Origin: Brachynemurus nebulosus
Taxonomy: Eukaryota; Arthropoda; Insecta; Neuroptera; Myrmeleontidae
DNA length: 64,000 bases
Assembly: GCA_035578155.1 (NCBI GenBank)
Contig: JAPWDM010000001.1
Location: 4,530,172-4,594,171 of the forward strand
Direction of reading: 5' to 3'
Position 1 is the first letter of the stretch. Each line of letters opens with the position of its first letter. This document shows positions 23,233 to 34,295 of this stretch, piece after piece. A program made the translations under genes and the position numbers. The notes beneath the pieces were generated by a model, which ran no database searches, had not been told where the DNA came from, and saw only the letters and a list, made by a program, of their open reading frames with translations.

Positions 23233-24385
23233 TAAAAAAAGATTTAAATTTATTATTTATATTCTCAACATTTTGAACTTTCTGAACTAGATGAGCTTTG
23301 GATTTTGTTTTTTCTTAAAGAGTTAAAAAAATTATAATTTCCCTTAAAAAAATCTATTTTAACTCGTCTAAAAAAATTTTAAATGACACTTTATATTCAT
23401 TTGATACGGAAAAAACAACTGAGCGGCAAATCAATTTGTATTCAACAAAAAAAAAAAATAAAACTCCGAATCAACTCTAACAACGACATGAATTAGCAAA
23501 TAAAAACAAAAAAAAGGGAAAAAAAAGAAAACAGAATACATCAGGAAAATCGTTGAAATGAACATCGAAATCACTTGAATCAGATGAAAACATGAGAATA
23601 AAACACATTTAAAATGTGAACGTATATGTACGTTATTATCCCACCCCGACCGACCCACACAGGAAAAAAACCAATCCAAAATCTTTAAATAAAAATAAAA
23701 GTACAGTTTAGGAAACGTAAAACATGTCATTTAGATATAGATCTCGATCTAAATGTTCCTGCTATTGCTTTCAAGGAATACACGAAAAAAAAAGAACTGT
23801 TGTCTATATATTCAAGTACTTATATGTACGATAGTATACATATAGCAAGTAAGCAACGGAAGAAAAGTATCTTGCTAACAGAACTCATAAAATGTCTGCA
23901 GAGACCACAAAACTGCTTATTTTGCATACATATATGTATGTATGTGTATGTCGTACATACGGGGAATATGTAAATTGACATTTTTTGGATACAGGAATGT
24001 TTAACAATGTCGTATCAAACATAGATGACGTTGTGTTGATATCCTGTATGTAAGAAAATATTATATTTTCTTAATGCATAATATTCTAAATACTATTTAT
24101 CTATATTTTATGTCTTGTGAATTAAATTTTTGTTATACCACTTGCAAATCATGCTATTAAATTTAAATGCCACTATAATTTCTAGAGCTAGACATTTATC
24201 AAAAAATACGTTGGAGGGACCTGCATGGGTTTTTTTTGCAAGAAAACGCTAATTTTTCGATTTTTCTTTTTGCAATATAAGAAAATATAATTTATTGCAA
24301 CTTTTGGCATATTATTATATATTATTTTGACAAACTGTAAAAAATTTTCATAGAAGAAAAATTAACATTACGCTATTGGGGCAGC
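23233..24385. other. Gene-free stretch
   Basis: A+T-rich intronic DNA with A runs around 23446-23530 and a small ATATGTATG patch near 23930. No exon was recognised. Confidence 0.35.
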
Positions 24386-24750
24386 TAATTGTCAAAAATT
24401 GCTGACCTTTCGCCATAGATAGAGTAACTCGTGAAATACTCATCTGAAATCAAAAAATAAAGTTTCTTCTACTAGTCGATATTTATGGCTTGTGCTTGAA
24501 CGAAGGATTACTGCTTCCATTCATCACATCTCATTTTATAAGTAGACAATCAACGAAAAACACGAAAATTTTTACCGAAAGTCAAAATTTTTTTTAAAAC
24601 GCTGTCAAAAATTGAAGTTTCATTTTTTTCGAAACCCTTTGTTCAAGTACAAGCCATAAACAATAGAAAAAATTTTGCTTTTAAATTTCAGATAAGGATT
24701 TCACAAGTTACTCAGCCTTCGGCGAAAAATCAGCAATTTTTGACAATTAT
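24386..24750. mobile_element. Foldback repeat with about 115-bp arms
   Basis: AATTGTCAAAAATTGCTGA at 24387 is inverted at 24731-24749. The arms continue through GAGTAACT.GTGAAAT and ATTTATGGCTTGT.CTTGAAC up to about 24505 and back from about 24640. Several mismatches show it is old. No termini of a known class could be fixed. Confidence 0.7.
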
Positions 24751-25181
24751 ATAATAGAATTTTGGAAAATTTTGTGAATAGCGTCCAACCAGAATCACGT
24801 ATTTGGACAATTGAAGTGTTTGTAAATAGAAGACGGCATCAGTTGCGTTATTACGAAATCTAAATTTGTATATTCGATTTCGTTCCTAAGTTATATCCTA
24901 AAATTTTTCATAGAAAACCGTAAAGTTAAACCTCTATATATACATCGTTTCAAATACAATTGAGCATGAGTTATCGTTAAAAAATTAAATTATTCTTATA
25001 TTCGAAACAAATCAATCTTTTATTCTTTTCTAAAAATAAACTGAAAATTTAAACGTAACATAAGTTTAAACATAAGTTAATTTTAACAAATTTGCAGGCT
25101 GTCGACTCCTTGTTTTCATTTTTCATAATCATTTTACTTTTTCAATCAAGATCATTTAGGTATGGTCCATTTCAGTTAAAT
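24751..25181. other. Gene-free stretch
   Basis: Intronic A+T-rich DNA. Nothing recognisable was seen. Confidence 0.35.
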
Positions 25182-25185
25182 TTAA

Positions 25186-26066
25186 CCCTAGAATCATACG
25201 TACTCGTCAAAACGACGAACGAACTTCTCTACCTGCTCCAATACTACAACTTGTCGGTGCCTGCTTGCTGTGAAACTTCTGTTATCTAATTTATTTGTTA
25301 TTATAACACATAAGACGTATAAATTTTGTTTATAGCTATTGTCGTTTTTTTTATACTGAAATAGTGTGCGTCAAAAGGACGACGATGTATGATTAACCTA
25401 TATTTTTTTTTAAAGATTTTATACTCCACATATAAAAGTTTTCCTAATTTTTCTAAAATTTATTAAAGATATGGATGTTATAATTAATTTATTCAATGAT
25501 TATGATAATGTGAAAGATGATTACAGCTGTTTGACTTATAGAGACGACATAATACTGAAGTTTTAATATATTGAATCGAAAACTAAAGAATGCGTTTCAA
25601 GTGACTTAATAAAAGGTTAACAATTTATTTTATGGAAAATATTTTAATTTTTATTATTTTTTGAGATCTTATGCGAAAAATTACTAACAAATTTTAGAAA
25701 ATTTACAAATGTGCCTAATGGGGAAATAACTACATATCTATAGGAATATTTATGACTGAGAAATTTCACATTTTGTAAAGTCACACATGTCCACTGACTC
25801 ATAATAGTTCATAAATTAATTATTTGAAAGACATGTTTTATGATACAATTGATGTATTTATCTATTTTTTAATTTTTATAGTGAAAATATGCTTTGATAA
25901 AAAGATTAAAAAAATTAATAAATATTGTTCGCTTTTGTAGTATTGTTATGTAAAAAAAAATGTTTTTTTTCAAATAAACTCTAAAACTCCCCGTAAAAAG
26001 TCCATTCGTCGAAACGACGCCGATGTATGATTAACTTAATTCGTAGATCAACGTATGATTCTGGGG
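25186..26066. mobile_element. piggyBac-type element, 881 bp, TTAA duplications
   Basis: It begins CCCTAGAATCATACG and ends with the inverse (one change, CTGGGG for CTAGGG). TTAA flanks it at 25182-25185 and 26067-26070. Both end regions match the 289-bp element at 5399-5687 inverted: the AACAGAAGTTTCACAGCA region and the CCGTAAAAAGTCCATTCGTC region are shared. This copy keeps about 600 bp of extra middle sequence, including a short N-terminal-like ORF. Confidence 0.9.
25471..25566 (+). pseudogene. Possible N-terminal remnant of a piggyBac transposase
   Basis: Inside the 881-bp piggyBac-type element, a 31-codon frame starts MDVIINLFNDYDNVKDDYSC and stops at 25564-25566. An acidic, methionine-initiated start of this kind is what piggyBac transposases have. 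However, the segment is too short to place by motif, and no DDD core is present. The assignment rests mainly on its position in the element. Confidence 0.35.
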
Positions 26067-26070
26067 TTAA

Positions 26071-26953
26071 CCATGCTTCATCACTTATGAATTTAAATAA
26101 TTTCCCTTTTCTTGGCTTTATCTCCTTCATTATTGCACTTACGTAAATTTTAAAATTGCAGTTTGTTTTTAGAAAAGAATAGAAGACTGGCTTATTTCGA
26201 ATATAAGAATTATTTAATTTTTAAACTTTGACTCATGACAATTGTATTTGAAATAGGGTATAATTGACTATTATATTTTATGCCAAGTAGGTTAGCTAGA
26301 TACATTAATTTTGTGGTCGCAAATTTAAAATTGATATAACCTTACTGGTGTAGAACCGAAACATAAACAAATTTTAAAAAAATATCAATAATTTTAGACT
26401 CAAAGCAACAAAGTAAGGAGTAAATAAAATGTGATGGTGGATTTGGATTTTATGAAAGGATTTTTAATAGAACCAAAGATTATATAAATACTATTTTGTC
26501 TTTATAATACGAAATGTGGAACAGCGACTGATTAAGGGCGAATTTATTAATCTGATCAGTAACAGTCCTTATTTCCCTGCGATATTGTTGCCTAACCTTG
26601 TCAGTTGTGAAAAGTATCATATCTCTAAAAACACATCCCCTTATGTAAATAGTAATGTTTCAAAACAGATTTTATTGATAAAATAATTTGTTGCTGTTGA
26701 ATACTGAATAATTCCTTTTTTTATGGAAACTAGAATAAATTTATTTCCATACTCGTGAACACAAGCAAACACAAAAAATAAACCAACAACAGTGTTTTGA
26801 TAGTTTTTATAAAGGACACAGGAGGGTGTTAAAATCTGATGTTATGTGAATTTTATTCACAATATGAACATTGCAGGAAGCAATATCCATATTATTACAA
26901 TTTCAAAACTATTACAAAACATACATATGTATTTGTAGTGTACGTATAATATA
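26071..26953. other. Gene-free stretch
   Basis: Intronic DNA without recognised repeats or exons. The phrase TATTCTTATATTCGAA occurs in inverse form near 24995-25010 (left of the piggyBac copy) and 26190-26210 (right of it), along with CTTTTCTAAAAA. An older inverted repeat may therefore surround that element. Confidence 0.4.
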
Positions 26954-27268
26954 CACTACCGGTCAAAAGTTTGGATACGGCAATAAAACACCAGAAATTA
27001 TTAAGTTTTGAAAAAAATAACTTACAGTAAATGAGTTGTTAACCAGAAATCTGGCAAAATCTGGTAACGTCTCATCAAATGAAACGTGACGAGGGGTTAA
27101 AAAAGTACAATGGAACCATACGTGGCTTATAAAATCCACAGTTAATCACTGCAACATTTTTAATGATTCCGGAAATATTTTCAAATTATACAAACTGAGC
27201 ATAAAGAATTATTTTTTGTACAGTAGATTTTATAGTAAAATTTTTGTACAAACTTTTGACTAGTAGTG
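26954..27268. mobile_element. Tc1/mariner-type MITE, 315 bp
   Basis: CACTACCGGTCAAAAGTTTG follows TA (26952-26953), and the right end is its inverse (CAAACTTTTGACTAGTAGTG) followed by TA (27269-27270). CACT...CAAAAGTTTG ends with a TA duplication are typical of Tc1-like elements. The interior shows no transposase frame. Confidence 0.88.
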
Positions 27269-27270
27269 TA

Positions 27271-27787
27271 GATTCTGTATTATTCATGTCTACCAGGATG
27301 CATCCGAATGGAAGATAAACAGAAATTAATTATTTTATGTTTAATTTATTTTATTACAAACATGTAAAATATTATCACTTAAAATGCCAGAGAAAAAGGT
27401 TTTGTTGGAGAATTTTTTTCACCGTAACGAATAATGTAATCGGTATCGAAATTTTTGGAGTATATTATACGTGATTTGAACTAAAAAATTGTTCAAGAAG
27501 TTGCTGGTTTTGAAAAGAAGTTCATGCTAGGCAACATAACAATTTCAAACTGTATTTAAATATTAAATTTTTAGGGTTTTAAAGAAATAACTCTTGGAAT
27601 CTGTGCAATTCCGTTATGTCTGCCTGTCTGTTTGCACATGAAAAAAAGCTTACGTTCAATTTTTCTACATATATATTCCCGGCTCGGGATCTAGGAAAAA
27701 TTGAAGCGTTTATGAAAAATTAAGCTTCAGAGTAGGATTTTACCTTTACCTTTTATAAATCGTAAAAAAATGTACTGTAGAATTCTA
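27271..27787. other. Gene-free stretch
   Basis: Ordinary A+T-rich intron sequence. It ends in TACTGTAGAATTC (27773-27785), which is repeated right after the next element. Confidence 0.35.
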
Positions 27788-28712
27788 GGATAAGTGCGGG
27801 AGAGATGCCGCAGTAGCCATAATTCGTCCGTTGATTGATAGATAGCGCTATTAATGGATTATAAGTTTAAAATAAGTTATTTATTTAAGTTGTATATGGT
27901 TACATTTATGATCAGTGCATTAGTTTAGTAATTATCCAACTTTTTATTATTGAAAAGTAAGTTTTTAAACATAATATTTTATCAAGCAATTTAATTGATT
28001 AGAATTTAAGAATGTATATTTCATTGTTTTCATGAAAATGAGTTTTGTTATTAATTTAGGTATATTTTAAAAGTACTGTATAAAATTTTAGGTTAGAATT
28101 CCGCACTATGCTTGCTATAGCAACATGCGGCATTTATCCCAACAAAAAGGAGAGATGCCGCATTTAAAGTTGGTATAGCTGCCGCATCATATTACATGTT
28201 AAAAACATAGACTTATACTTTAATTATACAATATTTTTTTTGGACTGCAAATTATGTCACGTAAATATAAAAGATCCATTAATGGACCAAGAAAAGCTCT
28301 CATATTAGTGAAGATAACGAAAACAATGATGATTACCTGTGTATTGAATGTTTTGAAAAGTACTTAGAAACAAACAAAAAAACTGACTGGTTAAGATATA
28401 TGAAGTGCCAAAAATAGTTAGATATGGCATGCGTCATGTATGGATATGTGTGTAAAAGGCAAAATTTTTAATATGAACTCACCTTCTTTGATGCGGCATC
28501 TCTCCCATAGGTGTGGGAGAGACGCCGCTTTGCAGGCTCTACAAAAATATTAATTATGAATCCTTTATGACTCAAAATTTAAAATTATTGATAAATAATT
28601 TTAAAGAATAATGTTTACATTTATTATGTACCAAATTTCAAATCAATTAAATGCATAATTTAAGAATTATCAAGTGTTTTCAAAATGTGCGGCATCTCTG
28701 GCGCATTCACCC
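27788..28712. mobile_element. pogo/Tigger-type element remnant, 925 bp
   Basis: GGATAAGTGCGGGAGAGATG follows TA at 27786-27787. The right end reads inversely GGGTGAATGCGCCAGAGATG and is followed by TA at 28713-28714. The words GAGATGCCGC / GCGGCATCTC recur internally at about 27801, 28154, 28494 and 28690, as subterminal repeats. A decayed transposase C-terminus lies at 28328-28471. The 13-mer TACTGTAGAATTC occurs directly outside both ends. Confidence 0.8.
28328..28471 (+). pseudogene. pogo-type transposase C-terminal zinc tail, decayed
   Basis: The frame reads DDYLCIECFEKYLETNKKTD, then WLRYMKCQK, a stop in place of an expected tryptophan (tgg to tag), and LDMACVMYG. The pattern C-x2-C ... 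Y ... W ... C-x2-(W)...C matches the cysteine-rich tail found at the end of many insect pogo/Tigger (DDE_1) transposases. Acidic residues precede it (SEDNENNDD). The internal stop and loss of the catalytic domain mark it as dead. Confidence 0.65.
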
Positions 28713-28714
28713 TA

Positions 28715-29594
28715 CTGTAGAATTCGATATATTATTAAGTTGTGGAAAACGGTAGCTACGGAGAAATCGTGTAACTAAATACGTCTCCAGCCTGCACTTG
28801 TCGAATTTTTTCCCAACTAATTTAATTCTACGTAATTAAAAAATAATATCCAACATCATATACTTTACCTTTGCTGATTCTGTATTCTCTAATAAATTTG
28901 TTTCTAGATAAAATTTTGAAGATAATTAAACTCATAATTTGATAACGGAGGGACACATATTCCAATCTACTTTTATATTACAAAAGGATGTTAGTCATAT
29001 GCGTAAATTTCACATACATTGTGTATCAAACACACAAATCCCAATTTATCCTATCTTATATGCCTTCAGTTATGTAACCGACCGAACCGGGACGGTTCGG
29101 TCGGTCGACCAATCGACCACCGTACCTATGCAATATTTAGAAGAAGGAAAAAAAGAAAACCCTTTTCCAACTAACTTGAACTAAAATCTTCAATATATGT
29201 GTGCTATAGTCAGTTGTCCCACAGTCCCACAGAAGCTAGAACGTTGCGTATTCGTACGTACGTATATCCTACAGCTATTTAACTCACTGGCAGTAACTCC
29301 TTCATCAAACCATCGTTCCTTTCACTTGGCATGGTATGCATAGAAAAGGTAATTTTATTCTTAATAACATAACCTATATCTACCTAGTAACGTAATAGTA
29401 CGTAAGCCGTCGTAGTCGTGGAAAATGTACGAGCAGCTCAATTCGTCGGTGTGTAGTTGTGTCGTGTTATGTTTTCCTATGGTTTTCCTTACTTACAGGG
29501 AGTACAACAGATACGGTCACATATATTTAAAATGTTTAATATATACTTATGTGTACGTATATTACGTTTACGAAAATTGTATAGGTACCTACTA
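28715..29594. other. Gene-free stretch
   Basis: No exon is supported. A short self-complementary patch GACCGAACCGG...CGGTTCGGTC lies at 29079-29103. Confidence 0.4.
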
Positions 29595-29830
29595 CACAGT
29601 AAAAAAATTTTTGTTCTGCGTAAAAAAAGGTAGTGGTTAAAATTTTTGTGTTAATTAATAAGTAACACAACCCTGCGTTAATGTAACATTTCATGTTTGT
29701 GTCAAATGAAAATATTAACATAAATTTCGATTTAACAGAATAAAAATGTTAACCTGTTTTGTACAACAAAGAAGTAACATAATATTTGTGTAGAGCAAAA
29801 GAATGTTATAAGTACATAAATTAGATTAGA

Positions 29831-30505
29831 ATATATATCTACGAAAATATATATAATAAATAAGATGAGAGTAGTTCTTATTATTAAACAAAACTGAAAA
29901 ATTGTAAGTTTTTTCAGTTATTGACGAATATAGTTTTATTAAACGTTTAAAAATGAAACAATTTTCTTACGTTTTAAGATTATTTTATAACAGATTCAGT
30001 TACAAAAAATCCTGTAAGCTTACTTACATGTAAGATTGTATATTATATAATACAATCTCAAATAAGCTTACATAATTTTTTATGTCACCGAAGGATGACA
30101 TATTAATATCGTTGTGTGATCATAGTGGGGGAAACATTATTATAGAGTTGTACATGTATATTGAATAAACGCAAGAGGGCTGTAGAGTTGTACATGCATA
30201 TTGAATAAACGCAAGAGGGCTGTATTCTTACCATTCTCACTGTACTTAAAAAACGAGCCAAAAAATCATAAATTAACACTTTCACTGAGGTCACATTACT
30301 TAGTGCGTGTCAAAAACACGCACTTAACGAATTTTTTTTAACTGAATCTGTAACAAAATAACCTTAAAATGTAAGAAAATTGTTTCATTTTTAAACGTTT
30401 AATAAAACTATATTCGTCAATAACTGAAAAAACTTTTCAGTTTTGTTTAATAGTAAGAACTACTCTCATCTTTTTTATTATATATATTTTCGTAGATATA
30501 TGTGG
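29831..30505. mobile_element. Palindromic element nested in the CACAGTG element
   Basis: ATATATCTACGAAAATATAT at the left is inverted at the right. The arms run about 180 bp (29833-30012 and 30323-30503) with GATGAGAGTAGTTCTTA and CAATTTTCTTACTTTTAA-like blocks on both sides. The 310-bp centre holds a second hairpin (GTAAGCTTAC ... GTAAGATTGTAT, 30015-30074) and a 40-bp tandem duplication. Confidence 0.8.
30141..30222. repeat. 40-bp tandem duplication, two units
   Basis: TAGAGTTGTACATG.ATATTG AATAAACGCAAGAGGGCTG occurs twice in succession with a single T/C difference near the middle. Confidence 0.93.
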
Positions 30506-30843
30506 ACACAAGTAAGAATTGTTACAAAGAACTGACTTACTTTGCGTTCTTTGAGTCTCATTTATAATAATATATGAACAAAATCGTTATAATTTTTGAC
30601 GGCTTTCAAATATCTTAAGCTTCAGTGGAATTAAAATATTGAATAATAAAGTTTAACAACTAACTCTGATAAATCGGAAAAATTAACACAAAATGTATGT
30701 CGCCTTGTGTGTTAAATCATTGACACAGATCTTGTGTATAGATTTAATGCATATGCTTTGTGTTAAAATAACACAAAAAATTGAGTGGGCCGTTCTGGAC
30801 ATGTAAAATGTGTTAATTTTAACATAAATTTTTTCACTGTGTA

Positions 30844-31419
30844 TCTGCGTCACTCTCGTGTACCCGACTCGTAACCAACTCAAATATATTAAATAAAGAT
30901 AAATGTAGGGCGAGTGTTTGATGTTGAAATGAAAACACAAAATTGTGTACAAATGTTGGCTCAGGTGTTTCTTGTTCAAATAACTGTAGTGTATTTTTTA
31001 AATAAATACATATTACGGTACAAAATTTGATTCCCCGTTATCCGGTATGTCAAAGGGATATGAATTTTGTAGTCGTTTACTGGAAGGACCAATGAACAAA
31101 TAGGTAGTCATGTGAGGTAACTGTAAACAATTTTTAAATAAATGCTTCTAAAATAATTTAGTCATATGTGAACAAATTAGCTTTATTTACAAATAATTCA
31201 TAACAAAACATAAAATAATATTTCTGTTATTTTATATAAGTATACTTACCCAACCCAATGGGGGAGTATCTGCATGTTACAGGTTAAGTGTAGGTACGCA
31301 CTCAGATTCCTACATATTGATCGCAATCAATTTCACTACTTATACATAATTAATATAATTTTCATACCACCAGACTTTGCCTATTGCACTCTGTCAGTTA
31401 TTTTATAAGTGGATTTTCA
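30844..31419. other. Gene-free stretch
   Basis: Intronic A+T-rich sequence with nothing recognisable. Confidence 0.35.
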
Positions 31420-31921
31420 TATTAGACCGGGAGCCCGTGACAGCAGTGTCACGCAAAAATTTATCCGGCTTACAGGAGGTGTCCGCTTAACAGGGACAGA
31501 GTAAATAATAGCACTAAATAATGTAGTATTCATAACTAATTTTTTTAAACAAAATTTTTTTAATTTTTTGATTTAAATCAACCTTATGAACGAATTTAGG
31601 TACTTATACACAAATATAACGTCTACATATGGATGGTTACATTAAAATCATTGTTAGCAAGTTAAAACATGAACAATTATACCTAACCCATATAGCTATA
31701 CATACGCACTAGACGTATTCGCGTCAGGTTAATGGAGGTAATCATGTACTAAATTAATATGTCTTCGTGAAAAAATATTGTGTTCGCGTCCGGTTAACGG
31801 AGAGTCCACTCAAGAGAGTGCTGAATACATTGATTTTAGTATAGCATACCACCGTTATAAAAAGTTTGTCCGGCTATAAGGGCATTCGGTTAAGAGGTGT
31901 CCATAATCAGAGATTCTACTA
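31420..31921. mobile_element. Decayed pogo/Tigger-type repeat
   Basis: The right end, read inversely, is TAGTAGAATCTCTGATTATG followed by GACACCTCTTAACCGAATG, the style of Tigger termini. Related words (GGTGTCCGCTTAACAGGGAC near 31479, GTCCGGTTAACGGAGAGTCC near 31787, TCAGGTTAATGGAGGTAATC near 31724) occur as internal repeats. The left end is unclear and no coding relic was read. Confidence 0.5.
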
Positions 31922-32012
31922 TATTTCTTCTTTATCTTAAAATTACATTCTCAAAACAATTTCTTTGTTAAAGATTAAAAATTCATTTAATTTTTTTTTT
32001 TCTTTGAGTTAG

Positions 32013-32252
32013 GGCTTTGGAGCGAAATGACAGGCTCCAGAAAAAAGCCGCATTTTTAAAAATCTCCTTTCAAAAAAGTAAGTGGTGAGCAAAACAGTAA
32101 GTCTTAATTTTTTACCCGAGCCCTCCACCGACATCTACGGGCCTTCTCCTCAAGCCAAAACCCCGGGACTGCAACGTGAAAATGTAAATTTCCTAATTTT
32201 GGAAATTTTTATATTGGCATATAGTTCGACTACCCTACCCTTTCATCGGGCT
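32013..32252. repeat. Fragment related to the hAT MITE family
   Basis: A GC-richer block includes GGTGAGCAAAACAGTAAGTC, ACCCGAGCCCTCCACCGAC and a right end CCCTTTCATCGGGCTGGCC. This layout resembles the hAT MITEs at 11936-12126 and 61829-62027. Ends and duplication are lost. Confidence 0.4.
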
Positions 32253-33602
32253 GGCCTTTAAGAAAATATTTCTTTAAATTAAAAAAAAAAATTTTTCTTC
32301 GATTCAGATAAAAGAAAAAAATAATAATCAAAGAAATTTCAAATCTTTGAATAAAGAAATCGTTTTAGAGAGTAACTTTAATTTTAATATTAAATAAAAG
32401 GAAAAAATATTTTATCGTGAGGATTGTGAAAAACTTTAGTTACTGAATACTGGGTATCCAACACTTACTTGTCGAATTTCTTATTTATTTTTCTTTTCTT
32501 AAATTAAGTATTTATCAGCACAACAAACTGAAAGATGATATGTTAGAAAAGGAAATTATATTTGAAACTATAATATTTTGACACACAAACACACCGAGTA
32601 GGCAAAGATACGAAAATTGTGTCTTCTGTATTATATATATTTACTAGGACAAATATAAGAGAAAAGCGCTTAGTTTTCGGTTTTCGAATTTCCGGAGGGT
32701 GCCCTTTTAATATTATTCTGGTCGTTGCCGTCAGTTTGTTTAGATTCCCGTCTATACGTACACAGAGAGTGTTCCCGCATAAGGTGCACACACAACCTGT
32801 GTTCCTATTCCTATTACGTACACTTTCCTCGTCGGTTTCTATTTGTTCTAGACGTACCTACGTGAATGTAGTTTGTTGTGTACGTGAGATATCAGAATGG
32901 CCCGTTTGTTCGTTGTTTTGTTCTAGTGACGTCTGTATGTGTGTGTGTGTGTGTGTATGTGTGTGCGTACTGCCTTGTGCTGTTGGAAACATTAAAAGAT
33001 GACATAGGTGGTGACCTATTCTATGAATTTTAATTTTCTAATTATTATTATTTAGGTAAAATTGCCCGTAGGGATATATCAAGTATAATTTTAATAGCAC
33101 ATTATGTGACGTTTATGTTACTCTGTTTCACATAATTATTGTACACATTTAATAGAATATTTTATTTGAGGCACGCAGTGGTACACATAATTTTTGAAAA
33201 CAACAAATATATTCACATAAATGTTCCAGAGTCGCACAAAGACTTTGTATAATTTTATAGTTTTATTAAATATTTAAATTTTAAATGCTCTCTAGTTAAC
33301 TCTTTGTGTTCCCTATGCAGATGTAGCAGTATCCTTTAAAATATTGAAATACTTTTTGTCTCCAATTTATATTGCAATATTTTAACCTGATCTGTTGATT
33401 TACATAATTACTAAAAAATGTCCGATTTTGAAATAATCTCATCTTTTAACCGTAGACATCCGCGATGTAAAATTCGGAATTAAATATTTGCTGATTACCC
33501 GAGTTGAAATTTATACACTGCTTTGGTGCTTCTAACGGACATATGACTCTACATTTGTGCTAACACATCCTCTAGCTACTATATTAAATCCATAACTTCT
33601 AC
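32253..33602. other. Gene-free stretch with a non-repetitive island
   Basis: The part 32590-33000 is less A+T-rich than average. It shows open frames on both strands without splice-site context or recognisable motifs, so I do not call a gene. A TG-rich microsatellite lies at 32937-32966. Such islands in a homothorax intron could hold regulatory sequence. Confidence 0.35.
32937..32966. repeat. (TG)n microsatellite, interrupted
   Basis: A run of TG units is broken once by TA and once by TGCG. Confidence 0.93.
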
Positions 33603-33917
33603 AAAGAGTCTGGAACCATTACCATAGGTGAATTTGCCCAAGAAATGAAATTCAACGATTTGTATGCGACTGTGTAGCTTAGTGAAAGAGTAAACCATAC
33701 GTATGGATTTTTCTCAATATCTATACATTTCGCGGAGTTATAATACCAAATACCAAAAAATAGTGGTCTTATTCAAACTTTTTTTTCTCGTAAAATATTA
33801 TAGATAAAACGATGAAACAAAATCCATATTGTTTGGTATGTCCAGTACTTTATTATATATTTTTTTCATTTAAAATGGACATTAAATACCCTTTATAAAA
33901 TATGAAAAAAAAATTCA

Positions 33918-34106
33918 TTAAATTTTTTTAGCTACTTGTACAAGAGTGACCACTTTCTTATTACTACCAAAAGAAAGCTCGCAAGCACTTCCATCATCTC
34001 CCTGAATTTTATTTTTGTCAAAAGGGTGGAACATATTGAAAAAAAATAAGAACATATATATTTGGTGATGTTCATGGTATGTGTATGTGCAGGTACAGGT
34101 AAACAA
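33918..34106 (-). other. 62-codon frame in the foldback left arm
   Basis: The frame encodes a protein ending GSACELSFGSNKKVVTLVQV plus AKKI. Its mirror twin lies at 36566-36754, with 56 of 62 residues identical. Base differences between twins are mostly replacement changes (about six against two silent), which argues against selection for the protein. I recognise no family. Confidence 0.25.
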
Positions 34107-34223
34107 ATCTGACTTTACCCCTTCAAGGTCATTAAAAATGCATTCTTAAAGAAGTGAGATAGTACTTAATATAAAGAAAAAATTACCTTGAAACGGCAAA
34201 GTCAGATTTGTTGAACTGTACCT
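34092..34223. repeat. Secondary hairpin inside left arm
   Basis: GGTACAGGTAAACAAATCTG and CAGATTTGTTGAACTGTACC face each other, with ACTTTACC.CTTCAAGGTCA also shared, giving about 40-bp stems. The mirror copy is at 36448-36582. A small MITE captured before the large inverted repeat formed is a likely origin. Confidence 0.75.
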
Positions 34224-34295
34224 ACTTGTTTTTGAATTATGTTTTTAAGAAATATTTTGAATGAATAAATGAATCATTGAATATTTTTTTTTTTA

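Larger units (their letters stand above)
29595..30841. mobile_element. CACAGTG-ended TA-target element, copy with both ends
   Basis: CACAGTAAAAAAATTTTTGT follows TA (29593-29594), and the right end TTTTTTCACTGTG is followed by TA (30842-30843). The left part (29595-29825) matches the inverse of 44190-44420. The right part (30680-30841) matches the inverse of 43344-43510. The middle of the family is replaced by a palindromic insert (29831-30505). Short terminal inverted repeats and TA duplications suggest the Tc1/mariner group. Confidence 0.82.

Noticed and set aside
23431..23730. 99-codon minus-strand frame rich in F, Y and L
   Set aside because: It arises from A-rich plus-strand sequence read in complement. 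The hydrophobic appearance comes from poly-T codons, not from a membrane protein.
32543..33002. Open frames of 82 and 127 codons on opposite strands
   Set aside because: They are mutual shadows ending in a TG microsatellite, with no motif or splice context.
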